From the NCBI GenBank assembly GCA_947179155.2, contig OX359278.1:17641996-17705995 (forward strand): DNA of 64,000 nucleotides. The letters are read 5' to 3'. The notes beneath the pieces are model-generated. The model did no database searches, had not been told where the DNA came from, and was given only the letters and a program-made list of their open reading frames with translations. Position numbers and translations under genes: made by a program. The DNA comes from Hedera helix (lineage: Eukaryota; Streptophyta; Magnoliopsida; Apiales; Araliaceae). Positions within the stretch are counted from its first letter, which is position 1, and each line of letters opens with the position of its first letter. Positions 24,154 through 36,062 of the stretch are shown here, piece by piece.

Positions 24154-25924
24154 TTATTCATATTCTCCCCTTTTTGCTCCTTGGCGGATTTCTACACTCA
24201 GCTTATCTTCTTTTTGCTTAATTTCTCTTGCTTCATAATCTTTTCTTTGAATTTCTTCAGTTGATAATCTGGGACCAAGATCAGGCATGTAGAATTCTTT
24301 TTCTTCTTCTCCTTTAATACGTACCCTTTGAGATAATCTATTCCAAAGCATTGGGTCATTTGTGGATTGAATGCATGTGGGTGTTACTCCACTTGACGAT
24401 TATACCTGTTAAAAAGATTTCCCTTGGCCCAGAGGAATAACATTGAGAGATGGAGGCGATCGAATTGATGATTGGGGTCGTCGACTTCTTTCCCTTTGGG
24501 TCTGCTTCTCTCCCCCTTTTTGTTAGCATATCTGTCATTGCTATGGCATTTACATCTTCAAAGATCTTTTAGGCAGTGTCAACAATTTCTCACATCTATT
24601 TGCTTTAGGACCCAATGTCTTTTCTAGTTTCCTTATGTACATTATCTGTTTCTATTTTTTGTTGATGGACCAGTGCCATAGCAGTAGCCCTTCGTTCCAT
24701 AGAAGTGGCTAATTTTTTTTCTTGAAATCTATTAGTAAATCACGTAAGGAGTTAACTTTATTAGTGAACATCTTGACATTGGTGTCATTTGTCAATTGGA
24801 TAGTTAGTACAGATGCCTTATGACTAGAAATTTGTTTAAAGAAGAGCTCATCTCGCTTTCGTAGATTTTCATTGATAGACTTAACATGTCTTCTTGAAAC
24901 TCCTTAGACATTTGTTTAGGAACTTTCGTTGTTATCTCAACAATAAGAGCTAGACTCATTTGAATTCTAGTAGCAATGTTCTGGATCCCTTCCTCACATT
25001 CATCAGCAAACATTTCTAGTATACTTACGACTTGGATCTTGGAGGGGACCATAGATGCTCTTTCTAGGATTTTTTCCATTGTAACTTCTATCCCTTCCTT
25101 ATTTCCCTAGTTCAATGAAGAAATAATTATTTCAAAGTCCAAGGTTTATGCATTGGAGGAAGAAGGTATATTTGTATGGTTGTATAAAGTGGAAGGTATA
25201 TCTATATAGTTATACAGGTGTATGTGTTTCAATTATAGGGTGTGGAGACTCTATGATTAGAGAAGATTTAGGAGATTGAGAGTTCGATGTATATGTACAA
25301 GTGATGAGTGAGGTGATGTTATATGAACAGGTGAGGGTGTATTTGGGATATCAATTATAGGGGTTAAAGGCTCTACGATCGGGAAGTTAGTATTTTCTAC
25401 ATCGATCATAGGGTTTGGGACTATAAGATTGGGGATTGGAAGTCTTGGCTAAAATACAAGGGAGTAGGTTGGGTATAAAAGAAATTTAAGATGAAGGTGA
25501 ATGTATAGTGTGTACCTGAAGAAGATTCTTCATTTGTGATTGTTCTAGTGGCATAATGAAGAATTCTTGGGAAGTTCTGGGACAAAACTTTAACATTTCG
25601 AAATCTAATGAATGTCCAGGTGATGAAGCTCAGATATCCTTCCATTATTACTTTCACCAAAGGTATAACAAGAAGAAAATAGAACAGTAAGTCACTACCG
25701 CGATAAAAAAATGGTAGTGTTTCTTTCTTCATCTTCTTTTGAGGTGGCTTCTCAACAGTTGAAGCTAATGCCTTAGGCATGTGTGGGGAAAATGAGCCTT
25801 GATAGGCTTCTTCTTGGATCTCTTCCATTTTCCTCTTTTCTTTAACATGAACAGGCTTCTAGACTTTGCTAATTGTCCTCTCACTACTTTCAGTTTGCCT
25901 TGATTGGAGGATCTCAACTAGATT
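24154..25924 (-). pseudogene. Downstream ORF of SIRE-like element, distal part
   Basis: Remains of the additional ORF after pol, continuing from 30251-30965 beyond the nested solo LTR. Open pieces are 25421-25828 (Lys/Pro-rich, containing EKPPQKKMKK), 24804-25079 (91 residues, helical, likely coiled coil), 24356-24538 and 24154-24351 (very charged). They do not share one frame. The protein function is not known. Such ORFs in plant LTR elements are called env-like or additional ORFs. No transmembrane segment or signal peptide is evident. Confidence 0.45.
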
Positions 25925-27004
25925 TGTGACGACCCCAAATTCGGGTTCCTTGAACCTCGGATTCGGTTCAACACTAGTACTACCTTCCCTTATTGTTCAT
26001 GAAATACAACGATATTATAATTGCTAAATAATCATTTATTTACAATTTCACAACATCTCTTTATATTCCAGAATCCCAATCTTTACAAATTCTTAGTATG
26101 TCTCAATATTAGATATGATACGACATTCTATTACAATCAATTTGAGTATCTAAGACTCATAATACATACCAACCAATTCTTATACTACACAATCATTTTA
26201 CCTGTCCAATTCGGACTGATATCTACAATGGTCATGCTAGACCTTAAGTGAATGTAATATGCATTCCTGTTTCTTGATCCTTATCAAGACTTCAAATACT
26301 TATACTATTTGAAAATGTTGGTTTAAGCAAGAGTGAGCACGACGGCTCAACAAGTTTAACAGTTACACATAACACATTACATGCTTCACATATACTTTGC
26401 AATTTATACTTACATCATGCTTTTTATGCATTTCAGTTTATGTCATACTGCTCATGCATCACATATAACATCTAGCATTTCATGCTTCATATTTTACATG
26501 TAATCATACATCATGCATATCACAATTATCATCAATATCCTTCTATTAACAATTTAATATCACATCATAGCATGTCAAGGCACATAGGAGCAAGTTCTGA
26601 AAAAACTTGCCTGGTCGCTTCTACCATTTACGCTTATTTGCGTCATTTGCTCAACCTACAATTTATATAACAAATTGACATAATCATTAGCTACCAGGGC
26701 TTTTAATTAGTCTTAACTTAATACCTTAACTTCAAATTATTAACTCTTAAGATGTCCGACAAACGAACCCTTAAGTTCAAATACAGTTTGGACATATCAG
26801 ACATCCTTAACCAGCTTACACTTTCATTATATAATCTTCGTACGACCCACTTTTAATAAGTTGTCTAAATTAGTCACAAATAGACTATTTACATTTGTTT
26901 AATTCAATTAAACTTTCTTCTTTTACATAACTTAATGATTCAGACATTTAACAATGTACCAAATACCCCAACATATTATCTATCTTTGATAATATACCAC
27001 TAAG

Positions 27005-27375
27005 TTCAAATATTATTAACCATTTAATAATATTTTAATCTCTTATTAATATTATTAATTATTTAATAATATTTTAATCACTTACTAATATTATTAACCA
27101 TTTAATAATATTTTAATCACTTACTAATATTATTAACCATTTAATAATATTTTAATCACATATTAATATTATTAACCATTTAATAATATTTTAATCACTT
27201 CTTAATATTATTAACCATTTAATAATATTTTAATCACTTATTAATATTATTAACCATTTAATAATATTTTACTTATTTAATAATGTCATTAATTATTTAA
27301 GAACATTTTCATCATATACAAATGTTATTACACATTTAATAACCTTTTAATCTTATACTAATATTATTCATCATT
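27005..27375. repeat. 39-bp AT-rich tandem array in solo LTR
   Basis: About nine copies of a 39-bp unit containing ATTAACCATTTAATAATATT and TTTAATCACTTA. The central copies are nearly identical and the outer ones degenerate. It lies about 1.1-1.4 kb downstream of the LTR TATA box in sense orientation. Confidence 0.85.
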
Positions 27376-28743
27376 TAATAATATTTTAATATTCTTCAAA
27401 CATTACCTATAGTTAACTTTTTAATTGTGTTAACTTTAGTCTTTATTTTATATCTTTAGATACCACTTAATCACTAATAGATTCAATATAAATTGATTTA
27501 TTATTCAAATACATTCAATTTATATGTATTTCAACTTAAATTTTCACTAAAAACTCAACCCGGGCTGACCCGACTCCACCCGGACCGACCCGACTCCACC
27601 CGGATGGCTAAAACTTGTTTCTGGCAGAATGTTTTACCGCTGCGGGGGTGGTACAAATTTTTCGAAACCCTAACTTGAGGACTGCCCGACCCTCCGACGC
27701 TCCGACTGCCATAAATTCTTCATTTTAAAACATTTTGAGGTGATTCTTGAGTCCATTCTCATTATAATTTCCCCCTATACAATTTCTCTTTATATCACAA
27801 ATCCAAATTCCAAATGGAAGTGGACTAAAAACTGCTCACAAGGACAAAGTGAAAACTAAAATCACAAATCCTTGGTTTTAATGGTTCAAACTTGAATAAA
27901 ATAAACTCTACACATCCAAATGACACCAACTTAGTGTTGTTGTCTTTCAAACTTCTTGTTTTACAACATTTTATGGTTCAATCACATTTTTGAAAACGTT
28001 TGACACGAAATTTAAAGATCGGACCCCTTAGGGTTTTTCCGGTAAATCGCAATATGAAATTTTCTTCCATTTATTTGCAAAATACACATACCAATACTTA
28101 TTTTAAACATACTAAATCATGAATCTACCTATATATCATAGTTTTAGACTTCTAGATCATCAAAATAACTTTTGATCGGTTAAAAATACATTTTAACCGT
28201 TTAAATCATATCTAGACTACAAAAATAAACTAAATAAAGTTTAGAGCACTTTTTAACCTCTTAAACATGGATGCTCTCCTTCCTCTTGACATGATCTTGG
28301 CTTGTGACTCCACCTTGATAATCCTCTAGCAATTTTCCTTGGTGGAAATCTCCAACAATACTCTCCCTTCTCTCTATAATTCTTTCATCTTTCTAAAAAT
28401 ACTACCAAGCATAGAAATGACCAACATTGCTCATGTGTTGGTGATTTCTATTTATAGAACTCTAGGAGTACTTCATTAACTTCTTAATCAACCAACCTTG
28501 GTGCAATTAGAAGCTAAATTGGTGATTACTATTACTTTGAATGACTAGCTTGATTGACCAAGTGATTGACATGTATCAAGCTTTCTTACAAGCTATTGGT
28601 TGAGTGAAATAAAAGCAATACAAGTGCAACAAGCCACCCCCAAGTGGGCCCCTCAAAAATCTCAGAAAAATGCCCCTTTTTGGCTCCAAAATCCAATTAT
28701 TTTTATCTTATATATATATATATACACCTTTATATGTATACAT

Positions 28744-28787
<44 letters not shown>

Positions 28788-29261
28788 ACCAACCATTTGA
28801 CCATGTATTGGTCTCCATATTGGGTCATCTAATTAAATTCAATTGGACTTTGAATTATCATTGTTTGGGCTCAACAATTTAATTTATTTGGGCTACTATT
28901 TAATTGTTACATTGGGCTAACATTAAATACACTATGTTACATTTAATTAAAACAAGCATTGAGCTTGATTAATTATAACTTGGATCAAGGTTTATTTAGA
29001 CTTACCATATTTTCATATATGGTTAACTAATTAAATTCTATACGGCCACTTTATTGGGTTTATTAAATAAACACATTAGTTTAATTACATAATTCAATTA
29101 GACTTGTTATTTATAAGTCCATTGGACTACTTAATTGAGTTAGTCGATTAAATCACTTACACTTAATATATCTTGGGTTTATTTTATTAAAACCCTAATT
29201 CTCATATATACCAGTACTTCAAATTGATTCAATAAACTATTACTTTTCAAACAATCCGTAT

Positions 29262-29362
29262 CACCGCTGCAGCGGTGAATACTACCGCTGCAGCGGTAGT
29301 TCTATTTTCACATTCCAGAAAGTTTCACCGTTGCGGCGGTGAAACCTACCGCTGCGGCGGTA
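29262..29362. repeat. Four GC-rich palindromic units in LTR U3
   Basis: Two perfect palindromes (CACCGCTGCAGCGGTG and ACTACCGCTGCAGCGGTAGT) are followed about 35 bp later by two related imperfect ones (TTTCACCGTTGCGGCGGTGAAA, split here as TTTCACCG TTGCGG CGGTGAAA, and CTACCGCTGCGGCGGTAG). They stand out from AT-rich surroundings and lie about 0.8-0.9 kb upstream of the LTR TATA box. Confidence 0.85.
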
Positions 29363-30250
29363 GTTCTAATTTTAATACACATTAATACAAGTACTTCGAC
29401 TTGATTAAATTTAATTCGCTAACTACCTTTTGTCATTAACTTGGGTTTATAACATAATTACCCATACCCATACAGTTATTCCTACATTGGGTACCTTAAT
29501 TAACTCATCCATGGTTAATTCTCATCATCAAATTCACCCACCTAGTAATTAACCAATATTTGATTAATGCCCTTTCTTGCCTATCAACTAAGGTTATTCA
29601 ATTAACCTTACATTGATTAATTCTCTATACTCAACAATATTTCCCAACACTTTGACCATCATTTGACTTTTAAATGATTTGGGCTACATAGCTTAATTTT
29701 TATTGGGCTCTCTTATTTAATTACTCACTTCATGCAAATTTTCCCATATTGGGCTAACATCTATAATCCTTTTAGGTTAGTCCACTAGTAGTAATTAAAT
29801 TACTTGGACTTTTTATAACAACTTAACAATTTAGTTAATTACTTAATTAATTAACTTCACATTATTGCCATCCAAGACAATCATCCTAAATTTTTCACAA
29901 CTTTAACTCATACTAATATAATTAATTTAATTAATTATATTTCATGACTTCAGATTTAAACTAATTAATTTATTAGTTTAATTGAGTATTAACTTACTCA
30001 GCACACTTTAGGTATATATATATATATATCCACCTTCACTTCTCAAATGAATTTATTTTCTTAATAAATTCTCTACATGCATTATTAAAATATTTTCACA
30101 TTTAATTTCTAACAAATAAATTATGTTAAAAAAAAATGTTTACCCATTTTTTACACATTTTACGTCTCCAATTCTAGGTTTTAAACCTTAACCTTTAATT
30201 AAATCAATTAAGATATTATCTAAAATCTTGAAAATATCTGAGATATTACA

Positions 30251-30965
30251 AGATTCTTCTTTCAGTTATCAAAAATTTTCTTCGTAATCTTCTTATTCAC
30301 ATTAAGGACATCTCCTTCTTTATCCTCCATAAGATTCTTCAATCTTTTCTTTAGCAGAATGTTAATAAACCTCCCGTAGTACATTTTCGGGAGTGGCTTT
30401 CCCACCTTTTCCTTCTTCTTGGCATCACTGACCACTTAGTGATCCAATCTATTAGCAAAGCTCCGAAGTTGATTTTTTTCTTCATCATAATGGTAGACAT
30501 GATCTTCAGCTACAATTCACTGACAAAGTCATGTGTGGAGTCCTTACATAGTATACATTTGCCGACGATATTTGCAAGGGACTTATATCGTTAATGGAAT
30601 TCCTTCTTCTTCATTCCCTTTAGCTTTGGGTTCTTCTTGTAGTTCATCAACTTTAGTCCATCTTTCACATCGACATCATTAAAGGGGGTCATTCATTTAT
30701 CGATGAACCTTAAGAAATGGTTCATCTCCACCACACTGTATTGAAGGGTACATTCTCTAGCCTTCGAGTTAATGACTCCGTTAGCACAAGTTTTATTTAG
30801 ATAAAAGTCATCAACATATCAGGTGCAAATTCTGGTACTGGTGTTCAGAGCTTCATAAAATCTAGCTTCCCGAACCAGGTTCATAACTGCTTGGAACTGA
30901 GCGTCCACTCCTTTGAACTCCTCTAAGCATAGTTCGTTTCTGGAGATGACTTGATAGGTAAACAT
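30251..30965 (-). pseudogene. Downstream ORF of SIRE-like element, proximal part
   Basis: Starts with Met at 30965 (MFTYQVISRNELCLEEFKG...). The frame runs 48 residues, then meets a stop (RICT*YVDDFYLN), continues in frame and meets another stop (RFIDK*MTPF). The frame then runs toward the solo LTR inserted at AGATT. It lies about 480 bp downstream of the RNase H end, the position of additional ORFs in SIRE-type elements. The pattern LEEFKG..FQAVMNLVREA resembles a plant retroelement ORF family of unknown function; this is recognition from pattern only. Confidence 0.5.
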
Positions 30966-31450
30966 CTTCAAATGAACAAATATTATCTGAGTTTACAGAT
31001 TTTTTTTTTTTTTGAAAAACTAGGGCTTGAGAAAGAGAGATAGAGAGAGAAATGTGAATGCAAAAAAAATTAGATCTGATGAATGGGAAAGGTTAGGTAA
31101 AAAAATTTAACTGTATTACTTCACTTCCCTTTAATCAACTAAGTTTAACACGTGTTGAGCTAACATTGGCTGCACGTAATGTCATAACTGCTATTTATAG
31201 TTGTAGCGTAGTTACTTTTCCATTTCACTCGCTTGGTCCAAATGTGCTTTTCATCCGCTGTAACTCTAGACCTTCTTAGTCAATGATCTGATAGATAACA
31301 TAGAGTAAGCTTTTATAAAGCATTTTCACTTCACGATACCTAACCATTCAACGAACTCTGCTTCACTTTACAAACCACTTTACAAACTTTGCTTCAATTG
31401 GTTGTTCCACGATTTCTTCTTGCAAAGTTAGTAATCTCCAGGGCATAATA

Positions 31451-31957
31451 CTAAGAATATAAATTTAACATGCCTAAATCACCAATTAGCTTATTAAATC
31501 TAGATTCATCTAACGATTTGATAAAAACATCAGCAAGTTGATTTTCAGTAGAGATGAAATGTAAAGATATATTTCCATTTTGAACATCATCTTTAATAAA
31601 ATGGTATCTAATGTTTATATGCTTAGTCCTAGAATGCATGATAGGATTATGGATTATAGATATAGCACTGGTACTATCAAAGGATATAGGGATAGATTTG
31701 AATTCAAACACATAGTCAGCAAGCTAGTTCTTTATTTATAGAATTTGAGCACAGCAGCTACCAACAACAATATATTCAGCTTCTGTAGTTGAAGTCATCA
31801 CTGAATGTTGCTTTTTGCTAAACCATGAGACAAGTTTATTTCTTAACATTTGACATGTACCACTTGTGTTTTTTCCGTCTAATTTGTATCCTGCAAAATC
31901 AGTAGTTGAATACCCTATTAGATTAAAGGGTAACTCCTTGGGATACCATAGTCCCAA
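31451..31957 (-). pseudogene. RNase H of the SIRE-like element
   Basis: Two frames, 31957-31736 and 31711-31451, together cover the RNase H domain. YSTTDFAGYKLDGKNTSGTC holds the first Asp. TEAEYI carries the Glu. FDSTSAISIIHNPIMHSRTK contains the second Asp region. HINIRYHFIKDDVQNGNISL and NQLADVFIKSLDESRF follow. A frameshift or stop separates the two halves at about 31712-31735. The HINIRYHFI...LADVF end is typical of SIRE-type Copia. Confidence 0.8.
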
Positions 31958-32026
31958 ATATGGAGTGCCCTTAAGATATCTAAAAATTCTTTTAATAACT
32001 AATAAATATGATTCCTTAGGATTAGT

Positions 32027-32962
32027 TTAAAATCTAGCACAAATACAAGTAGAAAATATGATATATGGTCTACTAGTAGTTAAGTACAGGAGAGATCTGA
32101 TCATACTTATGTATTGAGTTATATCAATACTTTTACCTTTCTCATCCTTGTCAAATTTGGTTGCAGAGGTCATCGGAGGCTTCATGGGAAAGGCTGAATC
32201 CATGACATACTTCTTAAGTGAGTCATTGATATACTTGGCTTGGCTGATAAAGATTCCTTCATCAGTCTGCTTCACTTGAAGTATAAGGAAGAAGTTCAAC
32301 TCACCCATCATGCTCATCTCGAACTTGCTCTGCATAAGCTTGGAAAATCTCTCACACAATTTTATGTCAATAGAACCATATATAATATCATCTACATAGA
32401 TTTGTACTAACAATGTCTTATCATTGTGATTCCTAAAAAATAAAGTGGTGTCTACCTACCTCTAGTGAATCCATTTTTCATAAGAAAATTAGTTAGAGTT
32501 TCATGCCATGCCCTAAGTGCTTGTTTTAATCCATATAAAGCCTTATCTAATCTATAAACATAATCAGAAAGAGTTGGATTGATAAAACCCGAAGGTTGTT
32601 CAACATAAACCTCTTCTTCAAGTTCTCCATTGAGAAATGCACTATTGACATCCATTTGGAAGACTTTAAAATCAATGTGAGCAGCATATATAATGAGTAT
32701 TCTGATGGCTTCCAATCTAGCAACAGGAGCTAAGGTCCCATTATAGGCGATCCCATTTTCCTGAGAATATCCTTTTACTACCAGCCTTGCCTTGTTCCTT
32801 GTGATCACCCCCATCTTCATCCATTTTGTTCCTGAATACCCATTTTGTGTCAATAACTAGATGATCTTTACGTCTTATAATCAATCTCCAAACATTTCTT
32901 ATTTTAAACTGATTCATTTCCTCTTGCATAGCTTTGATCGAGCTTGAATCTCCTAACTTCAA
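32027..32962 (-). pseudogene. Reverse transcriptase of the SIRE-like element
   Basis: Three overlapping frames (32962-32741, 32853-32452, 32413-32027) cover the Copia RT. They include DTKWVFRNKMDEDG, FQMDVNSAFLNGELEEEVYVEQ, ALYGLKQALRAWHE and the catalytic IYVDDIIYGS. At least two frameshifts or stops break the reading frame (around 32800 and 32440), so no full-length RT can be made, although YVDD is preserved. Confidence 0.85.
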
Positions 32963-33297
32963 TCTTTTTAGGCTTCATTTTAGAGAGAAAGCTAAAGAAT
33001 AATCATTCATTTTTAGTTGTCGACCTTGTTATAATCCTTGCACTGGGATCCCTAATGACCAGGTCTTGGGTGTGATCTTTTGTCCATCTGCTTCCAGTTG
33101 GGACATCCATCCTTGTGCTTTATTATTTGGGTCTTTCAAGATTTGGTTCTTATTCAGTAGCTTCTTCAATTCATAGTCTCTATCTCTCGAACTATGGACT
33201 CTACGATTTCTTCGTCTAACACTACGATCGTCGAGTATGGCTCTATAATCTCCGAGTCTTTAATCGTAGGGCTCTCATGATCTACGATCACTTGATC

Positions 33298-34050
33298 CTA
33301 CTCTATGATTTCATTGAATGATACAGCTTTCCTTGGCTCTACCAAGTTAGATTCATCAAAGATGACATGGATTGACACTTCAACATTCAATGATTTCTTA
33401 TTGAACACTCTGTAGGCTTCGTTATCTACAGAGTATCCAAGAAATATTCGTTCGTCTGACTTTGGTTGAAATTTGGTCAAATATCTCTTGCCGTTGTTGA
33501 GGATGTAGCATGCACAGCCAAAGACATTAAAGTAGCTGACGTTTGGCTTTTTTTTTCTCCCACAACTCGTAGGACGTCTTCTTGAATAGAGAGTGAATGA
33601 GTGATTTGCTCTGAGTGTAGCACACAGTGTTGACTGTTTTAGCCCAAAAGTATTCAGGGAGATGGGCTGCTGCTGGAAATGTCTTTCCTGCCTTTATAAG
33701 AGTTTTGTTCTTCCTTTTAGCTACTCTGTTTTGCTATGGAGTTATTGGTGCTGAGAAGTTGTGATGTATTCCATTGTCTTCAAAGAACTCGTCTACCTCA
33801 GAGAAATTGAATTCATTTCCATGATCATTCATTATAGCCTTTATCTTCCTGCCCTTCTCATTCTCAACCAAATTGAAGAATTTGATTAATTAAGAGTTGG
33901 TATCATCCTTAGAGTTTAGAAAGAATACCCATGTGAACCTTGTATAATCATATACTATAACCAGTAAGTATCTTTTTCCTCCAAGATTGATAGTTGGAAT
34001 ATGCCCAAAGAGATCCATATAAAGTAGTTGTAAAGGCCTTTTTATTGGAG
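33298..34050 (-). pseudogene. Integrase of the SIRE-like element
   Basis: Reading frames on the minus strand show an integrase core: LLYMDLFGHI (first Asp), AIMNDHGNEF (second Asp) and NRVAKRKNKT, where the third catalytic residue, normally Glu in GVVERKNRT-type motifs, is Lys. A C-terminal GKR-type segment (KSDERIFLGYS, 33298-33480) follows. Stop codons occur, for example near 33892 and 33738. The loss of the catalytic Glu alone would inactivate the enzyme. Confidence 0.7.
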
Positions 34051-34680
34051 TTAACTGTATTGCTTTTGAATGAGATTTTTGTCTGCATTCATAACTGACA
34101 GGCTTTGCAGAGTCTTTCCTTGATGAAGTTGAGCTTTGGTAATCCTGAGACTTTTGGAGTCAAGCTTTGACATGTTTATGAAGTTCAAATGTGGTAATCT
34201 TCTATGCGACATTGAGTTGACTTCTTCTGATGCTTTAGTCAGGAAGTAGGCTATTTCAGTTGAACTTAGTTCTGCAAGATTGACCATATAAATGTTTTCT
34301 TCCCTAGTTCTAGTAAGGTTCAATGAGTTAATTTCCAAGTCTCTGACTTGACACTGGTTGTTGAGGAAGATTACTTGATGCCATTTGTCGCATAGCTGAC
34401 TGATGCTTAGCAGATTATGCTTCAATCCTTCAACATATGCCTCTTTGCTAAATGATACTGCACCATTTCTAATTGAGACATATCCTCCAGTCTTTCCAAA
34501 ATTATTGTCTCCAAACACAGTTGCAAGACCATCTTTTTCCTTGAAGTTTGATAGGAAAGCCATAATGCTAGTCATGTGCCTTGAGCATCCACTATCAGAT
34601 ACCAGATTGAGTTAGTGGAGCTCTTCACCTGCAACAAGTGTCAACTTTTACTTTGGTACCCAAATTTGCTCAGGTCCTGA
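34051..34680 (-). pseudogene. Protease and pre-integrase of the SIRE-like element
   Basis: The minus strand reads EQIWVPK and then LVSDSGCSRHMTS (about 34575-34612), where DSG is the aspartic protease active site. The continuous 174-residue frame 34051-34575 continues through the protease fold (VEGLKHNLLSISQLCDK) to the pre-integrase zinc region, where SHRRLPHLNFINMSKL has replaced a usual H-R-LGH pattern. Confidence 0.75.
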
Positions 34681-36062
34681 TTTATTAGTTCCCTTGGGGA
34701 CTCAAATCTCCTTGATTTTAGGTATATAAAAAGAAGGATAATAATCATATGATAACACAATGCAACAACATGTCTATACTCATGTCAATTATAACATTTT
34801 ATTTGATGCATTCTTGTGTATGTGTGTGGATTCCTTCTCCTCAATGACACGTATGGACGATAAACACTTTGAACCTTTCTTCTGGGTTAGTTCTCTCTCT
34901 ACTTCCACACTGCTTTACGATTCTGTGATTTCGTAAGGTAAAAATCCACTTTACATTTCTTGCCAGGTTGGGCCGTAGAGTAAGTATGATCTGACTCTAC
35001 GATCTTTCTAGGCTTGAAGGTAGTGTTAGACTTACCCTTCGTTTTCACGAATTCTAAACCAATGTGTGATATGTTGTCCTCAAGGATCATAACTTGATCA
35101 ACGGAGATCAGACAACTTAGAATAATCGGCTCTATAACCTCTGTGGATCTCATGAACACAATAATTCTGTGAGGGTAGAAACATTGTTATTGTTAACCTT
35201 CTACACTGTGTCCGCACTATGATTTGAGGATAAATACCCAAACCCTAATCCTGATCGACCTGAGACTGCTCTATAACTTGTGATCAGGGAGTTTATAGAA
35301 AAAGAAGACGTATTCCACGTAGAGATAGTCTTCTCTAGTTCCTCAATCTTAGAAACCAGAGTTGATTATCTCTATGGAGATTGTTCAATTATCTGTCTCA
35401 ATACTCATTCTCAGCTTTAAGGTTAGAGAGAGATTCTACACTTCGTAGAGTTGTTTCCAACTTCACTTGAACTTTCTCTTTTTCCTCTTAAAGAATAGTA
35501 TGGGCCTTTGATAGAACCCTAAATCATTTAATATATTTCTGTAACTCTGATGTAATGTCATTCAAAGAAATTCTTAAATCATCTATATCTGTATCAAGTG
35601 AGTTGAAATCAAATACCTTCTAATGTCAATCTCTTAATGATCAGTGGAGTTGTCGGCATCTACTTCTATGGCCATGAGATATAAGTTAGCCATTTGGGGT
35701 CCTTTATCATCACTGGATTTCGAACTTGAGCCATCCTCAGAATCACTTCACGATCTTTCTGCTACAAAACCTTTGTCTTTCTTTTGAAATTTTTTGTAGC
35801 CTTTAGATTCTTTCTTTAGAGTTGGTTCTTCTTATCCTTCTTTAGCTCATCGCATAGGCGCTTGTTGTAGTCTATAATGTAGTGACCTGGCTTCTTACAA
35901 TTATAGCATAGGTCCTTTATGTGATCACGGTTGTTGCTGTTACTTTTGTTGTTGTAGCTTATTGGTTTGTATCCTCTGCCTTTATGTATGAACTTCCTCA
36001 TTCTTCAGGTCAACAAGGAAATTTCTTCATCCTCGTCTTCATCATCCTTATCAGAGTTTACT
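34681..36062 (-). pseudogene. Gag C-terminal part with zinc knuckle
   Basis: 35816-36001 contains LCYNCKKPGHYIIDY, a CCHC zinc knuckle whose last Cys has become Tyr. Upstream, 36005-36062 encodes an Asp/Glu-rich segment. Downstream (34899-35700) are broken charged pieces matching the long gag tail of SIRE-type elements, with several stops. The coding sequence is cut at 36062 by the solo LTR and resumes at 39573. Confidence 0.65.

Larger units (their letters stand above)
25925..30250 (-). mobile_element. Solo LTR, 4.3 kb, chromovirus/Gypsy-like
   Basis: Bounded by TGTGACGACC...GATATTACA with perfect 5-bp target duplications AGATT (25920-25924, 30251-30255). No coding sequence, PBS or PPT lies inside, so it is a solo LTR. 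A TATA box CTATAAATAG on the minus strand (28448-28456) gives the orientation, so the sense-strand ends are TGTAATATCTC...GTCACA. It holds a 39-bp tandem array (27005-27375), GC-rich blocks (27541-27710, 29262-29362), (TA)n tracts (28711-28725, 28746-28785) and a hairpin motif at 26325-26357. The Tekay/Del-type label is inference from LTR size and termini. Small reading frames inside are not genes. Confidence 0.85.

Noticed and set aside
27000..27375. Regular 39-bp repeats considered as a CRISPR array
   Set aside because: The repeats are contiguous without unique spacers, AT-rich, in a plant LTR; no cas genes are present.
28600..28882. Three overlapping open frames rich in Tyr-Ile
   Set aside because: They cross (TA)n tracts inside the 4.3-kb solo LTR and show no protein features.
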